Below, piece by piece: positions 34,001-50,143 of a stretch of 64,000 nucleotides of DNA (positions are counted from its first letter, which is position 1; each line of letters opens with the position of its first letter). Location of the stretch: contig JAKOGH010000783.1 of NCBI GenBank assembly GCA_024811115.1, forward strand, positions 1-64,000, read 5' to 3'. A program made the translations under genes and the position numbers. The notes beneath the pieces are model-generated. The model worked only from the letters and a program-made list of their open reading frames with translations. It had not been told where the DNA came from and searched no databases. The stretch is from Terana coerulea (Eukaryota > Basidiomycota > Agaricomycetes > Polyporales > Phanerochaetaceae).

Positions 34001-36913
34001 AGTCGTCCCTGTACTGCGCAGTCTCGGCAAGTGATTCGTTCACCATTTTGACGACGAAGGCTAGGGTGTCGCTCGTTGAGGACTCGACCATAGTCCGCAC
34101 GACCTGCACAAGCGAATCGGACGCAACGCTGTTCGCAAAATCATACGGAATGCACGGGAGCGCTGTGAGACGCGCCAGACGCTCAAGACCATCGGTGCTG
34201 GAGAGGAAGTCCCGGCAATGGGGAACGTGCTGGAAGTAGCCCTCCAAGAACTTGCCGAGCACGTCGATGAACGAAATGATGACGTTGTCGTGAGTTTTGG
34301 ACGAGGAGTCGTCGAACGGATGAGCAACGCCCTCAGACTCTGTAGTAGCTGCTTGAGAGGTACTCGCATGCCCGGTCTCGGTGGCCATTTCAACATCGCT
34401 CTCCGCGGAGCCTGGAGCTGCAGTAGTGGCGGTCTTGGTGGGAAGCAGAATGTACCATTGCTTGTGCTCTTCGGGGATCTGGTATGAGTTTCCGAGTTCC
34501 TCGATCTTCCCCAAGGTCGATTTGATCGCCTCAAATACTTGGTTTTTCAACGTGGGGTGGTGTCTCACCAGCTCCTCGACGGCGGTGCCGATAATGACGG
34601 CATTTTCCTTATCCTGTAGCATCCGCTGGTGCCTTTCGGAGGTGAAAATAGAGAACAGGCCCGGGATGATGCCTGGTCGAGCGGCGAGTTGTTCCTGCCC
34701 GACTTGGTTGAGACAGAGCGCTCCTATCGCATTCGGGATGGCTTGGACCACCTGTCGCATACCTGTTAAATACAGACAACCAAGCGATAGGTGTACCGCA
34801 GACTTGCCTCGATCACGGGTTCCAACCCCGACTCCACAACTTTGTACAGCGCCTCGGGGAGGCCAGCTTCTTGGATGACGGGGAGGCAAGTCGGCTCATT
34901 GTGAATGAATGTTGCCATGACATTGACGGCTATACGACAAATCAGCGCCACGTGAAATGAGTAAGAAATATATATCTCATACCAAGGGCTAGGACGTTGG
35001 CACCGAAGACATCGCGATTCTCCATCACTTTCTTCACGGACTGCAGCAGCGTCGAGTCGAGAAGTCCTCGCAAGCCCTCGCTTGTGCCAGAAGACTGCAT
35101 CATCCTGTGCATTGACCGCATGACGTGCTTGAGGACAGTGGCATGTTGTACGGATATCTTGCCTGTATAACATTCTCTTAGTACACGCAATCATGAAAAG
35201 ACGTACAACTACGACTGACCGTGAGATACTGGTATTTCTGCGGGTGGGTTGCCCTCGCCATGCTCCTCCAGACTTTGGTTGATCTCATACTGCGCCAGGT
35301 ATCAGCAAAAGGATTCGGCATGAGTTCCAAACCTGTCTAACCTCAATTCTTCCAACGAGGACATCGATACCCCTTGCGTTGCAGAACAGCGTGAACGCAT
35401 TCGTATACCCGTAGAGAATGTTGTCGAGCAGTTGCATAGTCTTCGAGAGAGCATACAGTCGACTCGAATCGCGCGTCTCGATGACCTGCACCAACAGCGG
35501 TATCAGGCCAGCGTTGACAATCATGGCACCGCCAGCGGCGTGGGCGGCGATATATGTGACGAATGACAGGAGCGCCTCGACAAAAGGCTTGAGGGATGGC
35601 CGTATCATGAGTGGCAAGTTCTCCTGTCGTCTTCCTGAGCAGAGCCATCAGGATACCGTGGTTGACTCCGGCATTCGTCGCGGCCAAGACGTCTTGGATC
35701 TTGCTCCTGTAACGCCCTATAGCGTCCAAGCCATAGATCGCGGCCGTCTGAATTTGAGTATCAATACCGCGGTCGAGCTGCAGCAAGTCGGCCATGTGGT
35801 GCACTAGATCTGGCTCATAGAGAAACAGGTTGTTGGAGGTGGTCTGTTCGGAATGCGTGTGGCAGAACAGGCTGATGGCGAGGAGGCGGACGACAACAAG
35901 CTTTTCCCGATCTTCAGTGTGTGATCGCGTGAGGGCCGTGGCATAGCGGATGCGGCACAGGAGTTCAAACCGCTCATCTTCCGGTACAGAATAAGTCTCG
36001 ATGGCTTCGGACCATATCTGCATGGCTGGTTTTGTTTCGAGGGTCGGGCTGTCGATATGGATGGTGATTGGGCCATTCTGAGAGGTTGTGGCCACGGCGG
36101 GTGTGGAAGTTGCGCCTTTGCGTGGTGTTTGGGGATTCGGAGCTTCGAAAGGATCCGTTGCTGGAGCCTGCTCTTTGTCATTCTTAGGTTGCGACCCGTC
36201 CTTTCGATAGAACGTGAAGACTACTTCGCGGGCTTCGTTCGGAAGCGCGTCGATTTGTGCTTTCCCATCCCCAGCAAGTGTGACTAAAGTCACGTCGAAG
36301 TCGTGCAAATTCGGCCAACGCTTAGCCAGCGACGTCAGACGTGTGGTGTTGAGGCCGAGAGCTTGGGAAACCGCTGGCTGCGCGGAGTATTGTTGGGCGG
36401 GTCTCAGCAGCAGGTTCAGAGAATATATGAGCACGTCAACATCTGAGGTCGTCATGAAACTGTTCAGACGCTACACAAGTAGATCAGCTTGACACCCAGA
36501 TACATGTTCGGCGAATCATCTCACATCATAAGAGGAGAACGTCTTCCTATTCGTAGAGTTTTCCAGTAAGAGCCTTTCGAACCTCAGAATCTCGCCGAGC
36601 AGCCTCTTGTGGAAGGCACTGAAAGGGTTCAGCTGGATCTTCTCGATGTTATAGTCACGTATGAGATCCTCCATAATGGTGTCGAACTTGTTCAAAACTT
36701 TGACCCATGCATTGAGGTCCGAACGCGGCCACTTCCAGTGGTCGATTTGGCTCAAGACATCGGGCAAATCTTCAATGGATGTGGCGGCAAGCTTGTCAAT
36801 GAGCTCCGCTACCACTGGGATCTAGCGATATCCTCAGACCGACCGCAAGCGTGAGAGCACACAGCACTACATACCAGCGGCACAGGGCGCCTCGCTTTGT
36901 GCAATATTTTCAT
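25029..36913 (-). CDS. TOM1: Giant HECT-type E3 ubiquitin ligase (TOM1/HUWE1 family)
   Basis: The start is [13 protein letters not shown] (36913), spliced to [13 protein letters not shown]. Domains in order: armadillo-like DUF908/DUF913 repeats (about 36.8-33.4 kb), a UBA domain ([17 protein letters not shown], about 32.5 kb), an extremely acidic tract (about 30.0-29.65 kb), and tandem ubiquitin-binding motifs ([17 protein letters not shown] and [17 protein letters not shown], about 28.35-28.1 kb). The HECT domain follows from about 26.2 kb ([41 protein letters not shown]), with catalytic Cys in [12 protein letters not shown] and terminal EGFGFA. It transfers ubiquitin from an E2 through the Cys to substrates in mRNA export, stress and histone turnover. 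At least seven one-base frame changes occur (25325, 26200, 26347, 28970, about 30833, 31356, 35616), nearly all at homopolymers, in otherwise open exons up to 676 codons. An assembly-error explanation is likely. Confidence 0.9.
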
Positions 36914-37197
36914 ATTCCACGGCGATGCCGTCGAGGTAGTATTCTGCGTGGGCCTTTCCTGGTCTCAGTCCAACTCTCCGCCGGTCGTTGAAGTTGAGAG
37001 GAGGTTAAGGAAAGGAGGGAGGGAGAAGTGAAGAGGCAGTGGTAGATGGAATACAAGTCCAAGCTTTCGCTGTATAGGGCTTACGCACCGCGTAACGTTC
37101 CCACGGTCACAAACCAATTGTGATCAATGACGCGTGGCTCATCAACGCGCTCTGACGCGTCCAATTAAACGCTCGCAGCCCAACCACCGCCGCCATC
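36914..37197. promoter_or_regulatory. Bidirectional promoter, TOM1 / SUB1
   Basis: Only 284 bp separate the start codons of two head-to-head genes. The stretch contains ccaattaaac and an inverted CCAAT (caattgtgatc), two acgcgt / acgcgc motifs and no obvious TATA box, typical of a constitutive two-way promoter. Confidence 0.5.
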
Positions 37198-37836
37198 ATG
37201 GGCAAGCGCAAGAACATCGTCGACAGCGACGAAGGCGATGCAGTCGAGACTCCAGAGTCCGATTTTGAGGCACCAAAGCCCAAGAAAACAGTGAAGAAGC
37301 CGCAGGTATGTCGTGTATCTCCTCTACCCACCGCTGTGACGAAGCTCAACTCCTCGAAGCCAACCAAGGTCACTGTGAAGAAACCAGTCTTCAAGGATGA
37401 GAGCGACGAGGACGAGGATGAATCGGAGGATGAACCTCCTATCAAGAAAAAGAAAGTTGGAAAGGCAGTGAGTAAGGAAGTTTCGTATCTGGGTGCGCTC
37501 CTTTGAAGGAATTCTAGAGCACATCCAAAGCATCTCCTGAAAAATCGTCTGGTGGCGTGCATACCGACTCCTCTGGCGACAAGTACATTGACTTGGGCAA
37601 GAAGAAGCGTGCCACAGTCCGTGCTTTTAAAGGTACGTACACCATGTGAAACATTGAAGCTAAAGCCGAATGAAATCACTACAGGCGCCGCCCTGGTCGA
37701 TATCCGTGAATATTACGGCGAGCCAGGATACGAGAAGCCCGGGAAGAAGGGCATCGCCTTGTCGCCTGATCAGTGGGAGGAGCTCAAGGCGAACATTAGC
37801 AACATCGACGCACTTCTCGAGAAGCTGAAGAAGTAA
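37198..37836 (+). CDS. SUB1: Transcriptional coactivator SUB1/PC4
   Basis: The start is MGKRKNIVDSDEGDA and the N-terminus is an acidic/lysine-rich disordered region (DESDEDEDESEDEPPIKKKK). The C-terminal PC4 single-stranded DNA-binding domain is complete: KYIDLGKKKRATVRAFK, ALVDIREYYGEPGYEKPGKK, then GIALSPDQWEELK. PC4 supports RNA polymerase II initiation and genome stability. Exons run 37198 to 37467 (with a possible internal intron from 37306), 37518-37632 and 37685-37836. The internal gtatgt at 37306 could start a 39- or 54-nt intron, but the stretch is also open in frame (VCRVSPLPTAVTK), so it may be retained. Convergent with the ABC1 kinase, 131 bp apart. Confidence 0.9.
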
Positions 37837-37967
37837 ACTTCCTCAACATCTACACCCTGAATTTCTTGACGTACCATTCTGCTGTCTTAAGTATACTGCT
37901 CTCGTTGCTTTCAAGTTGTCCGTGAATCTGTGCTGTATTATATATCAATATATACTATGACATTGCT

Positions 37968-40398
37968 CTAGGCAAGACCCGACGCTGCCTTGTGTGCCCC
38001 TGAAAGGCCGCCGACCAGTACCAGCCCTCTTAACCAAGCCTTGAGCTTCACCATCTCACCCTGGAGATCCATCCAAGTCTCTGCTACGATGAGTGGCCTG
38101 TAGCTTGCCTCGAAGCGCCTGGACGATATGTCAACACAAGGCCTTGAAAAAGTGCGGAGTACTGACCACCAGCTCTGCACGAAATCCAAGACGAAAGTGA
38201 GGAAACCTCTATGGAAGAAGCTGTTGGCTAGGCGTCGTCGATCGTCTTCCCAGATGGCTCGTGTACAGTACTTGGCGGTGATCAGGAAGACGCGAACCTA
38301 TACAAATTTATCAGTGAATATGCATCACCGCTGATAGTCAACGACGGACATTTGAGTGCGTTGTGGCCAACGCATGGTCTAAACTCCTCGTCAAGTCGTT
38401 CAGTTTCAGCACCATGAGCACTCTCCGAGGGATCCTTCGCAGCACATCAAAGACATCGAGTAGCAGACCTTCCCGTTGTACGACTGCGTTGCGAATAGCT
38501 TCAAGCTCTTCTTCTGTTTGTTTGCTAAGATCAATCATGCTCTTTCCTCTCTTGAACCCGACTTCAGGATCTATCTCGTCGTCGAGTAGATCTTCTTCTA
38601 GCACGGCACGGCCTGAGAAGCGAATGCATATCAATTACGCATGGTCTACGCCAAGATTTTGACACGCACCTGTAATGGCCGCTTCAAAGACAGGGTAGAG
38701 ATCGTCACCAATATTCCCGACGAGTTTGGCATACTTCCTTCGGTCAATATTCGTCTGCGCCGACGCTGGGGCAATCAGTGATAGCCAAAATTTGCTATAG
38801 TTTATCCGCAGGTCGTCGTCCAAGTCAAAGTACAGGCCATGGTCCAGCAGCACAATTTCGAAGCTATACGGTGATTTTGACTCCAATCCTGCTGGTCGGA
38901 TGAGTAGGTTACCAGGGTGAGGGTCCTGGCCAACACTTGATCAACACATCGGCATCATGCTCATATTATACAGATGGACTCACAGCATGAAACCATCCGT
39001 TGACATGGACCATCTGTGCAAATATCCTTGCTAACTCCAGGGATACCTTGTTCCGGTCGATATTGTGCTCTGCCAGGTATTGCAAGTCATCCACACGGCC
39101 TCCTCGGATGAACTCCATCACCAACAGACGCTTTCTCGCCTCGATGACTTGCGCTATTAATTTTCGACCAGTCAGTAAACGAATTGACGGGCTCGCCTTC
39201 CATCACTTACGGATATACAATGACGTCCAAACATTTCTGAAGTCTTCTACCGTTCTTTGTGCATTTTGAGCTTCACGCTGGAAGTCCATTTCTTTTGGGA
39301 GATTTTCCCTCATCTCACGACCGAGCCACGTAAACTCGAAGTCGGGGAACAATCTCTTGATCCAACCTAATGTATGATGACGAACGGTCTGCATGAGGAA
39401 TGCGCGGCTCACTTACCAAGAGAAACCTCTACCATCTCCATGTCAATGTCGCAGAACTCGGCAAGATGAGGGTGTTGCAGCTGAATGCTCCATTCAGTGT
39501 CGTGATAAGGAGTAAGGACTTGTTGAACCATAGAACGCACTTTCACAGCAACCTCCTGGCCTGAGTCTCTCAGCCGTGCGATATGGACCTGCGCGAGACT
39601 CGCCACGCCCACCGGATCTGGATTGAACTCCGCGTAAATTTCTTCCAGATTTTGTCCCATGTCTGTCATGAATAGCTGCTTGATGTCTTCAAAGGGTGTA
39701 GGCTCGCATTGGTCTTGCAACGGACGCATAGTGTCCCTCCACTCCTTCGGCAGCACTATCCTGAATCCCTGTTACACATTCCATATCGACTAAACGAGAT
39801 TGAAGACAGAGTGAACGCACAATGATGCCATGTGTTGTCCAAGCTTGATAAAGATACCTGGACCCAGACTGTAAGCAGGAGGGGGTCTAATCAGGGCGTC
39901 GTACACACCTCCGTTTGCTAGTAACGCTTTCAGCACCCTACGTGCACTCCGAGTGTGACAGTCTGACGTCGCATCTTGAGCGGTCTCCTCTGAAGCATAC
40001 GTCTTCCCGAGAGTAATTTTGTAGTCAATAGCACTCAGAACTGCCGCCTCTAGGTATGCGTAAGGTCAATATACAGTAACGTGTATAGCATAACAACCGG
40101 CATTCGTACCAGCGATTCTGGAGCATCTGACCACCGCTAGGACTGTGTGCCTAAATGGCTGATACTGCTCATATGCAACATATCCAGCCGCACCGATAAG
40201 CAGAAGGGTCGCAGGAGGAGTAAGGTAGTTCTTCAAAGGCAGGCGTGCGCGATTTCGTGGTGGTGAATTCGGGTGCTCCGAGCTGTAGTTCCGTCGTAGT
40301 GTAGGTAGACTCCGCCGTTGCCCCGCCCTTTTGACAATACTGGCCAAATCTATTCGTAGTGAGGAGCGGTATACGGCGCCCCGACTGAAAGCCAGCAT
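37968..40398 (-). CDS. ABC1/aarF (UbiB-like) atypical kinase, mitochondrial
   Basis: The protein opens MLAFSRGAVYRSSLRIDLAS and continues with an arginine-rich presequence (RRSLPTLRRNYSS). A membrane segment (ATLLLIGAAGYVAYEQYQPF) follows, so the inner mitochondrial membrane is likely. The kinase-like core has GGVYIKLGQHMASL (the KxGQ motif), FNPDPVGVASLAQVHIAR, VAVKLQHPHLAEF, HVNGWFHADPHPGN, and IVLLDHGLYFDL in place of DFG. This combination marks the UbiB family, closest by eye to the ADCK1/MCP2 branch, involved in mitochondrial lipid and coenzyme Q homeostasis. The C-terminus ends LKAWLRGLVLVGG and GAHKAASGLA. Near 38155 a gtactc...ccag segment can be read in frame or as a 44-nt intron with a one-base mismatch, so the splice form there is uncertain. 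Confidence 0.85.
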
Positions 40399-40637
40399 GG
40401 GTGTAGGCTTCAAAGGCTAAAGGAGAGACAAGGCATGTGCTCGGAGTGCATGTGTCATAGTTCGGGACAAGATGTGCGATCGGAGATTTGCCTGCAGTGG
40501 TCGTGACGCCCATGGGCCATGGTCGAGCCACGGTCACCAGTCACTTGGCACCCTCCACAGATATTCCATGATAGTGCAGTTCAGTGCAGGCCAGATAATC
40601 CACAAAATTCCCGAGTACAATTTATATGCAAAGGTCC

Positions 40638-43286
40638 TTATGTTCCCGAATTGTTGCTACTCCTTCTGCTGAACAAGCTCATTTTCGACATCCGATGTGA
40701 CGAAAGCGCGTCTTCGCTCTGGTGCATAGCTTCAGCGTATCTGCAGAAGTCCGCATTATTATGGAGGGCCTTGCGAATGCAACGTAAATCACTTACAATA
40801 GCTTGTAGCGCACTAGCTCAGACTCTAGCTCTTCGTGGCGCAGTCGCCCCCTCACGACTTCGTTCTGAAACTGGCATTGAGCATGAGCTGCGCAACAGAG
40901 CATACAATACCTACCAGGACTTCGACATGCTCAGTATTGAGTTGGGCAAGATCTCTCTCAAGCTTATGGCTTTGTGATCGAAGTCATGAGTCGAGTATTC
41001 TCTCTCGACATTGCAATATGACTTACACTTGATTAGTGAGACTTCGGTTCGCATTTCTCAATGCATCCATCTCTGTTGCTTGCGCGTCCCGGGTACGGAC
41101 AAGGTCATCGTATTCATTCGCATATTGGTCAAGCATAAACGGCGTGATATTCATCGACACTGCGTCAAAAACGTATTGGTTGATATCATATACTGCAGTC
41201 GGCGTCCCGTTTTCGCCTTCGATGGTGTCCATCTACTAGTAGTGAGCATGTGAACATCTACGTTCAGGATTAAGGCAAACCTGGTAAATGTCTAGCATTT
41301 TGGTGTTCAGGAAGACGAGCAGCTGATCAAACTTCATATTCAGGAGTGTCTCTTCATTTTTATAAAGTAGAACGACGCTGAAGGAGAACAGTGATTCGAT
41401 GCCACTGGCTAGTACGTTGTCGTATATCCGGAAGACTATGTCAAGAGGGAACCTGCAGAGAAAGATTAATGATGCGCATCTGATGTTGGGCAAGCGGCTT
41501 ACTTGTAACTGAACATTGTGAGGAACCATTGCGAGCAATACATGCTAGACTTAATGCCTTGTCGAATGAAGTGCACATGTAGTACAGGAAGTACCTCTTC
41601 GACCAACCGGTCAAACTGGCCGAGGTCAACAGGGTGTCTACATCACAGGTGTGGTATCTCACCTGAAACTACACACAACCGTGTGTCAGATAGATTTGCG
41701 GTATAAAGGCAGGGCAAGGCTCACCATGCGTTGCTGGAGCTTCGGCATTTCTGGCAAGAAGTGGCCTCTTAGGTCGTATGAATGCATCAATCGAACAAGA
41801 AGACAGAACGCTTCCTCATCGGGCATCTACTTAACGGTGGTGAGAATAATGTTTTGTCGCCGCGTGAATGCACATACGTTCAGCAGCAAGATAGCCACGA
41901 CGAATGGCAGCCCTTGGCAATATCCGACTTCTGTGTCGTAAAGGGAATACGCCTTGAGCACGTTGAAAAGATTCTCTTGACCGATCCCGTGTCCGTCTGT
42001 GAAGAAAGCATGATGTGGGAAGGTTCTGCGACATGTGAGGTTACAGAATATGACGTCTGAACTGGAACTGACCTGCCCAGGTCTCTTGAAATAGCCTTCT
42101 CATGGGGACTCGGTTCCTTCAGAAGTCTCAAGTATGTCTGTTCGAGTTCGGGCTCCTTGGACGCCGACCTACAATAGTGTAAGAAACAAGAATTCAGAAT
42201 GCAAAGCGCGTTTCCTACCTACATTAGCTGCCAGATCATGCCTCGCAAAGTCTTTGGGTATTCCCTGTTCAATGGCCTTCGCGAGTCTTTGTGGGTTCGC
42301 GGAAGCATACGCCTGGTAGTCTAGTCATTTGAAAGCTCAGCTTTGGGAGGCTTGGGGCGCATAATCTCGTCTTACCGGATACGACATCCCCCCAAAAATC
42401 TAACATGACCACAATGAGTCTTAAATATGCGAATATCGCATAGTATACGCACTCCAGTCGACATCCCCGCTTCCTCCTTCTCCTTCTCATCTGAGCTGAC
42501 ATCTGCACCGACGAAAGGAACATTGTGGGCCGAAACTATCGTTGACGTGGATGCAGTCTTCTTGTGCACGCGGTTTTGGTGTATAAACCTGACAAGGTCG
42601 TTACCGTCAAGCGTCTTCCGCTTCCCATCATGCGTCTCTTCGTGTAAATCTTCGTGCCTTTCTTCAGGAAGCTCAGGAAGGGTACCGCTATGGCTCTCCG
42701 TAAAGGCAGTCGCCACGGCTGGGTGTGTAGGGTCAAGACTCTGTCGAGCGCTGAGCAGCACAGTCGAGAATCGCGCCTCGTCGTCCGTGGTGTCGTCTGC
42801 AGCGTCAGACGTAGCAATAGACTCCGCGATAGATTCGCGCACTGGAAACTTGAAGCCGTTGTCTCTCGTTGGAGATAGAAGAGCGTCGAGGTCTGCTGGC
42901 GAAGTGGCGGTTGGAACCGAGGACAGAGTGGTGCTCTCTTCATCATCACTGCGCGGTTTGGCCGTCATTGGGATATCTTCGTATGTCGGCGACATGACGT
43001 CTATGCCATCTAAGGACAGTGTTGCTAAAGTCTTTGTACCCGTCTCTTCCAGCGAAAGCTCTTCGAGGTCGGCATCGTGGAACTCCGGGGAGCTGGCGTC
43101 AGAACGCGACTTCGGCGACGGTACCTCGTGTTCTTTCACTGCTGAGGATTCCGCATGTTCATCAGCCCCCACAAGAGAGGAATCCAGCTTATGTTTCGCT
43201 TTCTCGTGTCTCGAGTCCGTCGACGTTCGAGGTACAGTGTGGTCCTCCACGTCCGTTGCCGCTGGAGTTATTTCGGGTGTCTCCAT
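40638..43286 (-). CDS. TBC-domain Rab GTPase-activating protein (GYP5/EVI5-like)
   Basis: The start is METPEITPAATDVEDH. About 250 disordered, acidic/Ser-rich residues lead to the TBC domain: AKAEQ-type GIPKTLRGMIWQLM, then ISRDLGR with the arginine finger, TFPHHAFF, YCQGLPFVVAILLL with the glutamine finger, LMHSYDLRGHFLPEMPKLQ and SQWFLTMFSYKFPLDIVFRI. The C-terminus is a coiled coil (MDALRNANRSLTNQVHKLER, HEELESELVRYKLL) ending RRSSNNSGT. Such proteins stimulate GTP hydrolysis by Rab/Ypt GTPases in ER-Golgi traffic. Both catalytic fingers are present, so it should be active. One frame change lies at TTT 42253-42255 (minus-strand AAA), inside the IPKTLRGM motif; one A fewer restores it. About twelve short introns. 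Confidence 0.85.
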
Positions 43287-43755
43287 GCTGGCTGCAGCCT
43301 CCGCGGGCACTCCCGTGAGTTAAAGGCGCGTTTTAGCAGAAGTGCTTGATTGGGAGAGACAAACTGAGGGGTGGTGGTAGAAGTGGCGAGAGAGGTTGGA
43401 AACAGACCAGAGCCAGCCTGACCGCCGGTCGCCGAGAGTGTGGCTGGATTTGGAAATACTCACAATTGTGGCGCTCGGATGTATTTGCACAGCCACTAGT
43501 CCGCAGTCCACATGCGCACACATGTATGTATAACAATGCAAAAGCAATAGATAGAAACAACGTATAAACCCCGAGATACATTTAAAATATCTAGTGACTT
43601 GAACCCAGAGATAGATAAGAAAATACTGATGGAAAAGAAGCAACCTAGGCTGTAATGGTGCTGAGGCTGACTCCTACGAGCACTGAGAGTGCTTATGACG
43701 GGGGACTGAAAGATCGAGGTTAGTCAATTATTGCAAATATGCTCCAAGCTGAAAC
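43287..43755. other. Intergenic between TBC gene and peroxidase
   Basis: This is the 5' flank of the TBC gene and the 3' flank of the peroxidase. A CT/GA-rich stretch lies at about 43350-43400. No gene seen. Confidence 0.4.
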
Positions 43756-47193
<3,438 letters not shown>

Positions 47194-50143
47194 TTAGCCA
47201 ACCATCGAGCCACGTACGAGTCCACGGAAAAGGTCATCGCGCATGTTCTTGAAGAGGCGCCGTGCACGACCCGGCCGCTTGTCCGACAACGGCGGGGAGA
47301 AGTGCATGAACGATGAGATGCTCTCGTCCGCCACAGAGTCGCGCCCGGGCGGCGTCTGTGGCGGCAGGAGGCGCAACGGGGCGTCGTGGCGTTCACCGAC
47401 CTGCTCGTCCACGGCAGGATCCGACAGCGTGGACTGGATTCCGTACGACTGCTCGTCGGGCGAGGGCGGGCGACAGGGGGCCGAAGCGCAGGGACGCGTC
47501 GCCCATGCTGCGGCTGTGGTGCAGCGACGCCGAGCGCAGCGGCAGCCCGCGGAGGTCCAGGCCCCCGTGGCCCGGCTTCTCAAACTCGAAGAGGGGCAGC
47601 AGCGTGAGAGACGGTTTCCGTCTTTGCGCGGCGCCTGGCCTGGGGACGGCGAACTCGGTGACGGCTTTCTCATGCCACGTCACGGGCGCGCGGCGGGGCG
47701 GGCTGGTCGGTGGTGCGGGTCCCTGCTTGACCACCAGAGGCCTTGACGGCTCGATGTCGAGTACGACCACCCCGCGCCCCTGCAGGGGCTTCTCCTTTGT
47801 CCTCCACGGCCCCGAGTCGAGCCCGGTGCTCACTGAGCCCGACCCCATCGAGCTGAAGTGATCGTCAGATCGCCCGTGCGCACTTGGTGGCTCTTCCGAC
47901 GAGGAGAACGGCGCATCTGTGTCGATGCTGCTGCGTGGCGCGTACGACTCGAGCTTGGCCATCGTCTCTTCGAGGCGCGCCATGCTCACATCCGCATCAA
48001 CCATTGTCACGGGTCGGGTTTCCACCTGCCTCCGCCAGCGCTCCACGAACGAGTCAGACCGCTCGTGCGACGGCCGGCGCAACGGCAACGATGGTGTGCT
48101 GAGGAACGGTGGAGTAGGCGGCAGTGGCATATTCGGAGGGCGGGCCTGCTGTGTCCTGAACGGATAGCCTGGCACAGGGGCACCGGTGGCATGGGTGGTA
48201 GTCCATCCGGGAACGTAGGCACCTTCGACGTTTCCCAAACAAACGACTTGGTAGGCCGCACTTTCATTGAGAGAGGTGTCGCAGGGGTTGATGGTGAATA
48301 CGGGGTATCCACATGGTCCTCACCCTTCGGAGAAGGGCCGTCGACGGGACTTGATGGAATGGGGCTGAGTGCTGTCTGATCCGTAATCAGCCTCAGAATG
48401 TGGGGATTTCGCGGAGGAGATGGAAGCCGTTGTTATCTGTCGTGCCCTCAATGATGTGACGGACTCCGGAGATGACTCGTGGTGGGCTGATGTTGGTCCG
48501 GGGAACAGTCTCAACGGAGATTTGAAGCTGGGTACAGAGACTGAGGTCCTGATCGCTGCGCTCAGTCTAGAGAATGCGTTGCGTTGGTTTTCCTCTCCGT
48601 CTTCATCTTCGGTGTCCGAGTCGAAAGCCGAGTGTGGGTCGGACTCTGCAGAACCCGCGCGGTTGGGGACCAGCTCGATGGGAGCCTCTAGCTGATGTGT
48701 TTGTGAACTGGAGTTGCCTAAGGAGCGTGACGAATGCTCTGGGGCTGAGCCAGAGACGGATGACGGGAGGGGGACTCCTCGCGGTGACTGCTCCAGCAGA
48801 CGGCGTTGGTACATTCTTTCACTATCTGGTGCATCTTCGACGTCACTCTCGTAAGCTGGCCCCTCCCGACTGGAGTCCATCTCGCCGTCTGCCAGGCCAG
48901 AGCCGTCATCGTCGCTGTGGCCGTCATGCAGCCTTTCGTCGTCCTCTCTACGGGCGTCCGCCTCAGAGACGTCCGGCTCTATTAAGGACAGGTGGCTCAT
49001 AGCCTCAGAGAAGAGAGAGTCCGTACGGCGTGAGTGCATTCCCCTTCGTCTGAGACGACGGCGGTCGGCATCTGATGAGGACTGAGATCGTGGTGACGGA
49101 AGGCTGTCAGGGAATGATACGCTCGACTCGCTGTATGAGTCGGCGGGGAAGTGGATACCGAGACCGGGATTGAACGAGCTCGGAGGCGAACCCATCGGAC
49201 GAGGACCCAAAGGACTTCGACCCAGTCTGCGATGTCGCGAGGACCTGGCTCCGTTTCTCGCCGAGGAAATCCGTGGCGGTGCGTCGGCCAACGAATCGAA
49301 AGAGTGCTGACTGCTTGACGCCTCAAACACCGTCTCTCTCCACTTTGGCAGCTTTTTACCGATGGGTAATGCGACGGGGCTGAACCTATACGGTGTGGGG
49401 AGAGCAGATGTCGTCGCCGAGCGTCTTCGAGGGTATTGCGGTCGTGGTGAAGCACTGTGCATTGCATTCTCCCGCGACAAGGCCCCATATGAGTACTTCG
49501 AGGGCGATTCGGGGTTGGCACTCCCGTGCGACAGCGAAGGCGTCAATGGGATAGCTGGTGTAGACGGGGACGTGGGAGACGCGTAGAACGCAGGACTATA
49601 GCATTGTCATGTTTCAGATTCTGGGTACAACGGTTTTCAAATAACTCACGTAGTTGGTGTAAATGGGTCTGGCTGAGAAGACGGCCCTGGCTGGTTCATG
49701 GGTGCAAAGTTCGGTGGAAGAGTGAGGCCTGCAATACGGGGGTATGTGGTTGCAGTCTGAGTGCGGATCGGAGAGGACATCTGTCCTGCGGAAGAGAGCG
49801 ACCCTTGCTTCCTCAGCCCTGCCTCAAACTTCTCCACTGTCTGATCCCTCAACGAAAGCAAACTTGATTTGGCGAGGTGCGATCGAGTTTCAGCGGAAGG
49901 AAACGTCGGGATAGAGTCGTTCGCAGCAGTGGGAGCGCCATACCGTCGAGGGAAAGTGGACTGTGTTGCTATCGAGGTTGATAGGTCGCTGGGCCCTCCC
50001 TGCCGCCAATCGCGCTGTGGGGATGTTGGTTGTCCTCTCGGTTGCGCTGTTCTGCGGCTCCGGGATCCTGATAGCTGTGTGTCTGGCTTCGATCGTATCG
50101 GACTTCTACCAACGTCTGCAGCTACGCAGAGGGCCGGTGGCAT
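47194..50143 (-). CDS. Long Ser/Pro-rich disordered protein, unknown function
   Basis: The proposed start is MPPALCVAADVGRSP (50143); an upstream exon is possible. The first exon ends FTPTT and joins across an intron (about 49654-49600) to PAFYASPTSPSTPAIPLTP. The protein, about 950 residues, is dominated by Ser, Pro, Arg and Asp: RRRSATTSALPTPYRFSPVA, an acidic patch DSDTEDEDGEENQ, KVRPTKSFVW and LPPTPPFLSTPSLPLRR. The C-terminus is conserved-looking: DKRPGRARRLFKNMRDDLF, then RGLVRGSMVG. The many SP/TP sites suggest a phosphorylated scaffold or signalling protein, but no domain is recognised. Three one-base frame changes sit at C runs (47464-47466, 48177-48180, 48361-48364), each corrected by one base. 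Confidence 0.55.

Noticed and set aside
42427..43323. 298-codon open frame on the plus strand
   Set aside because: It lies opposite the disordered N-terminal exon of the TBC protein. The minus-strand frame is in phase with the TBC domain exons; the plus frame is only a by-product of biased codon use.
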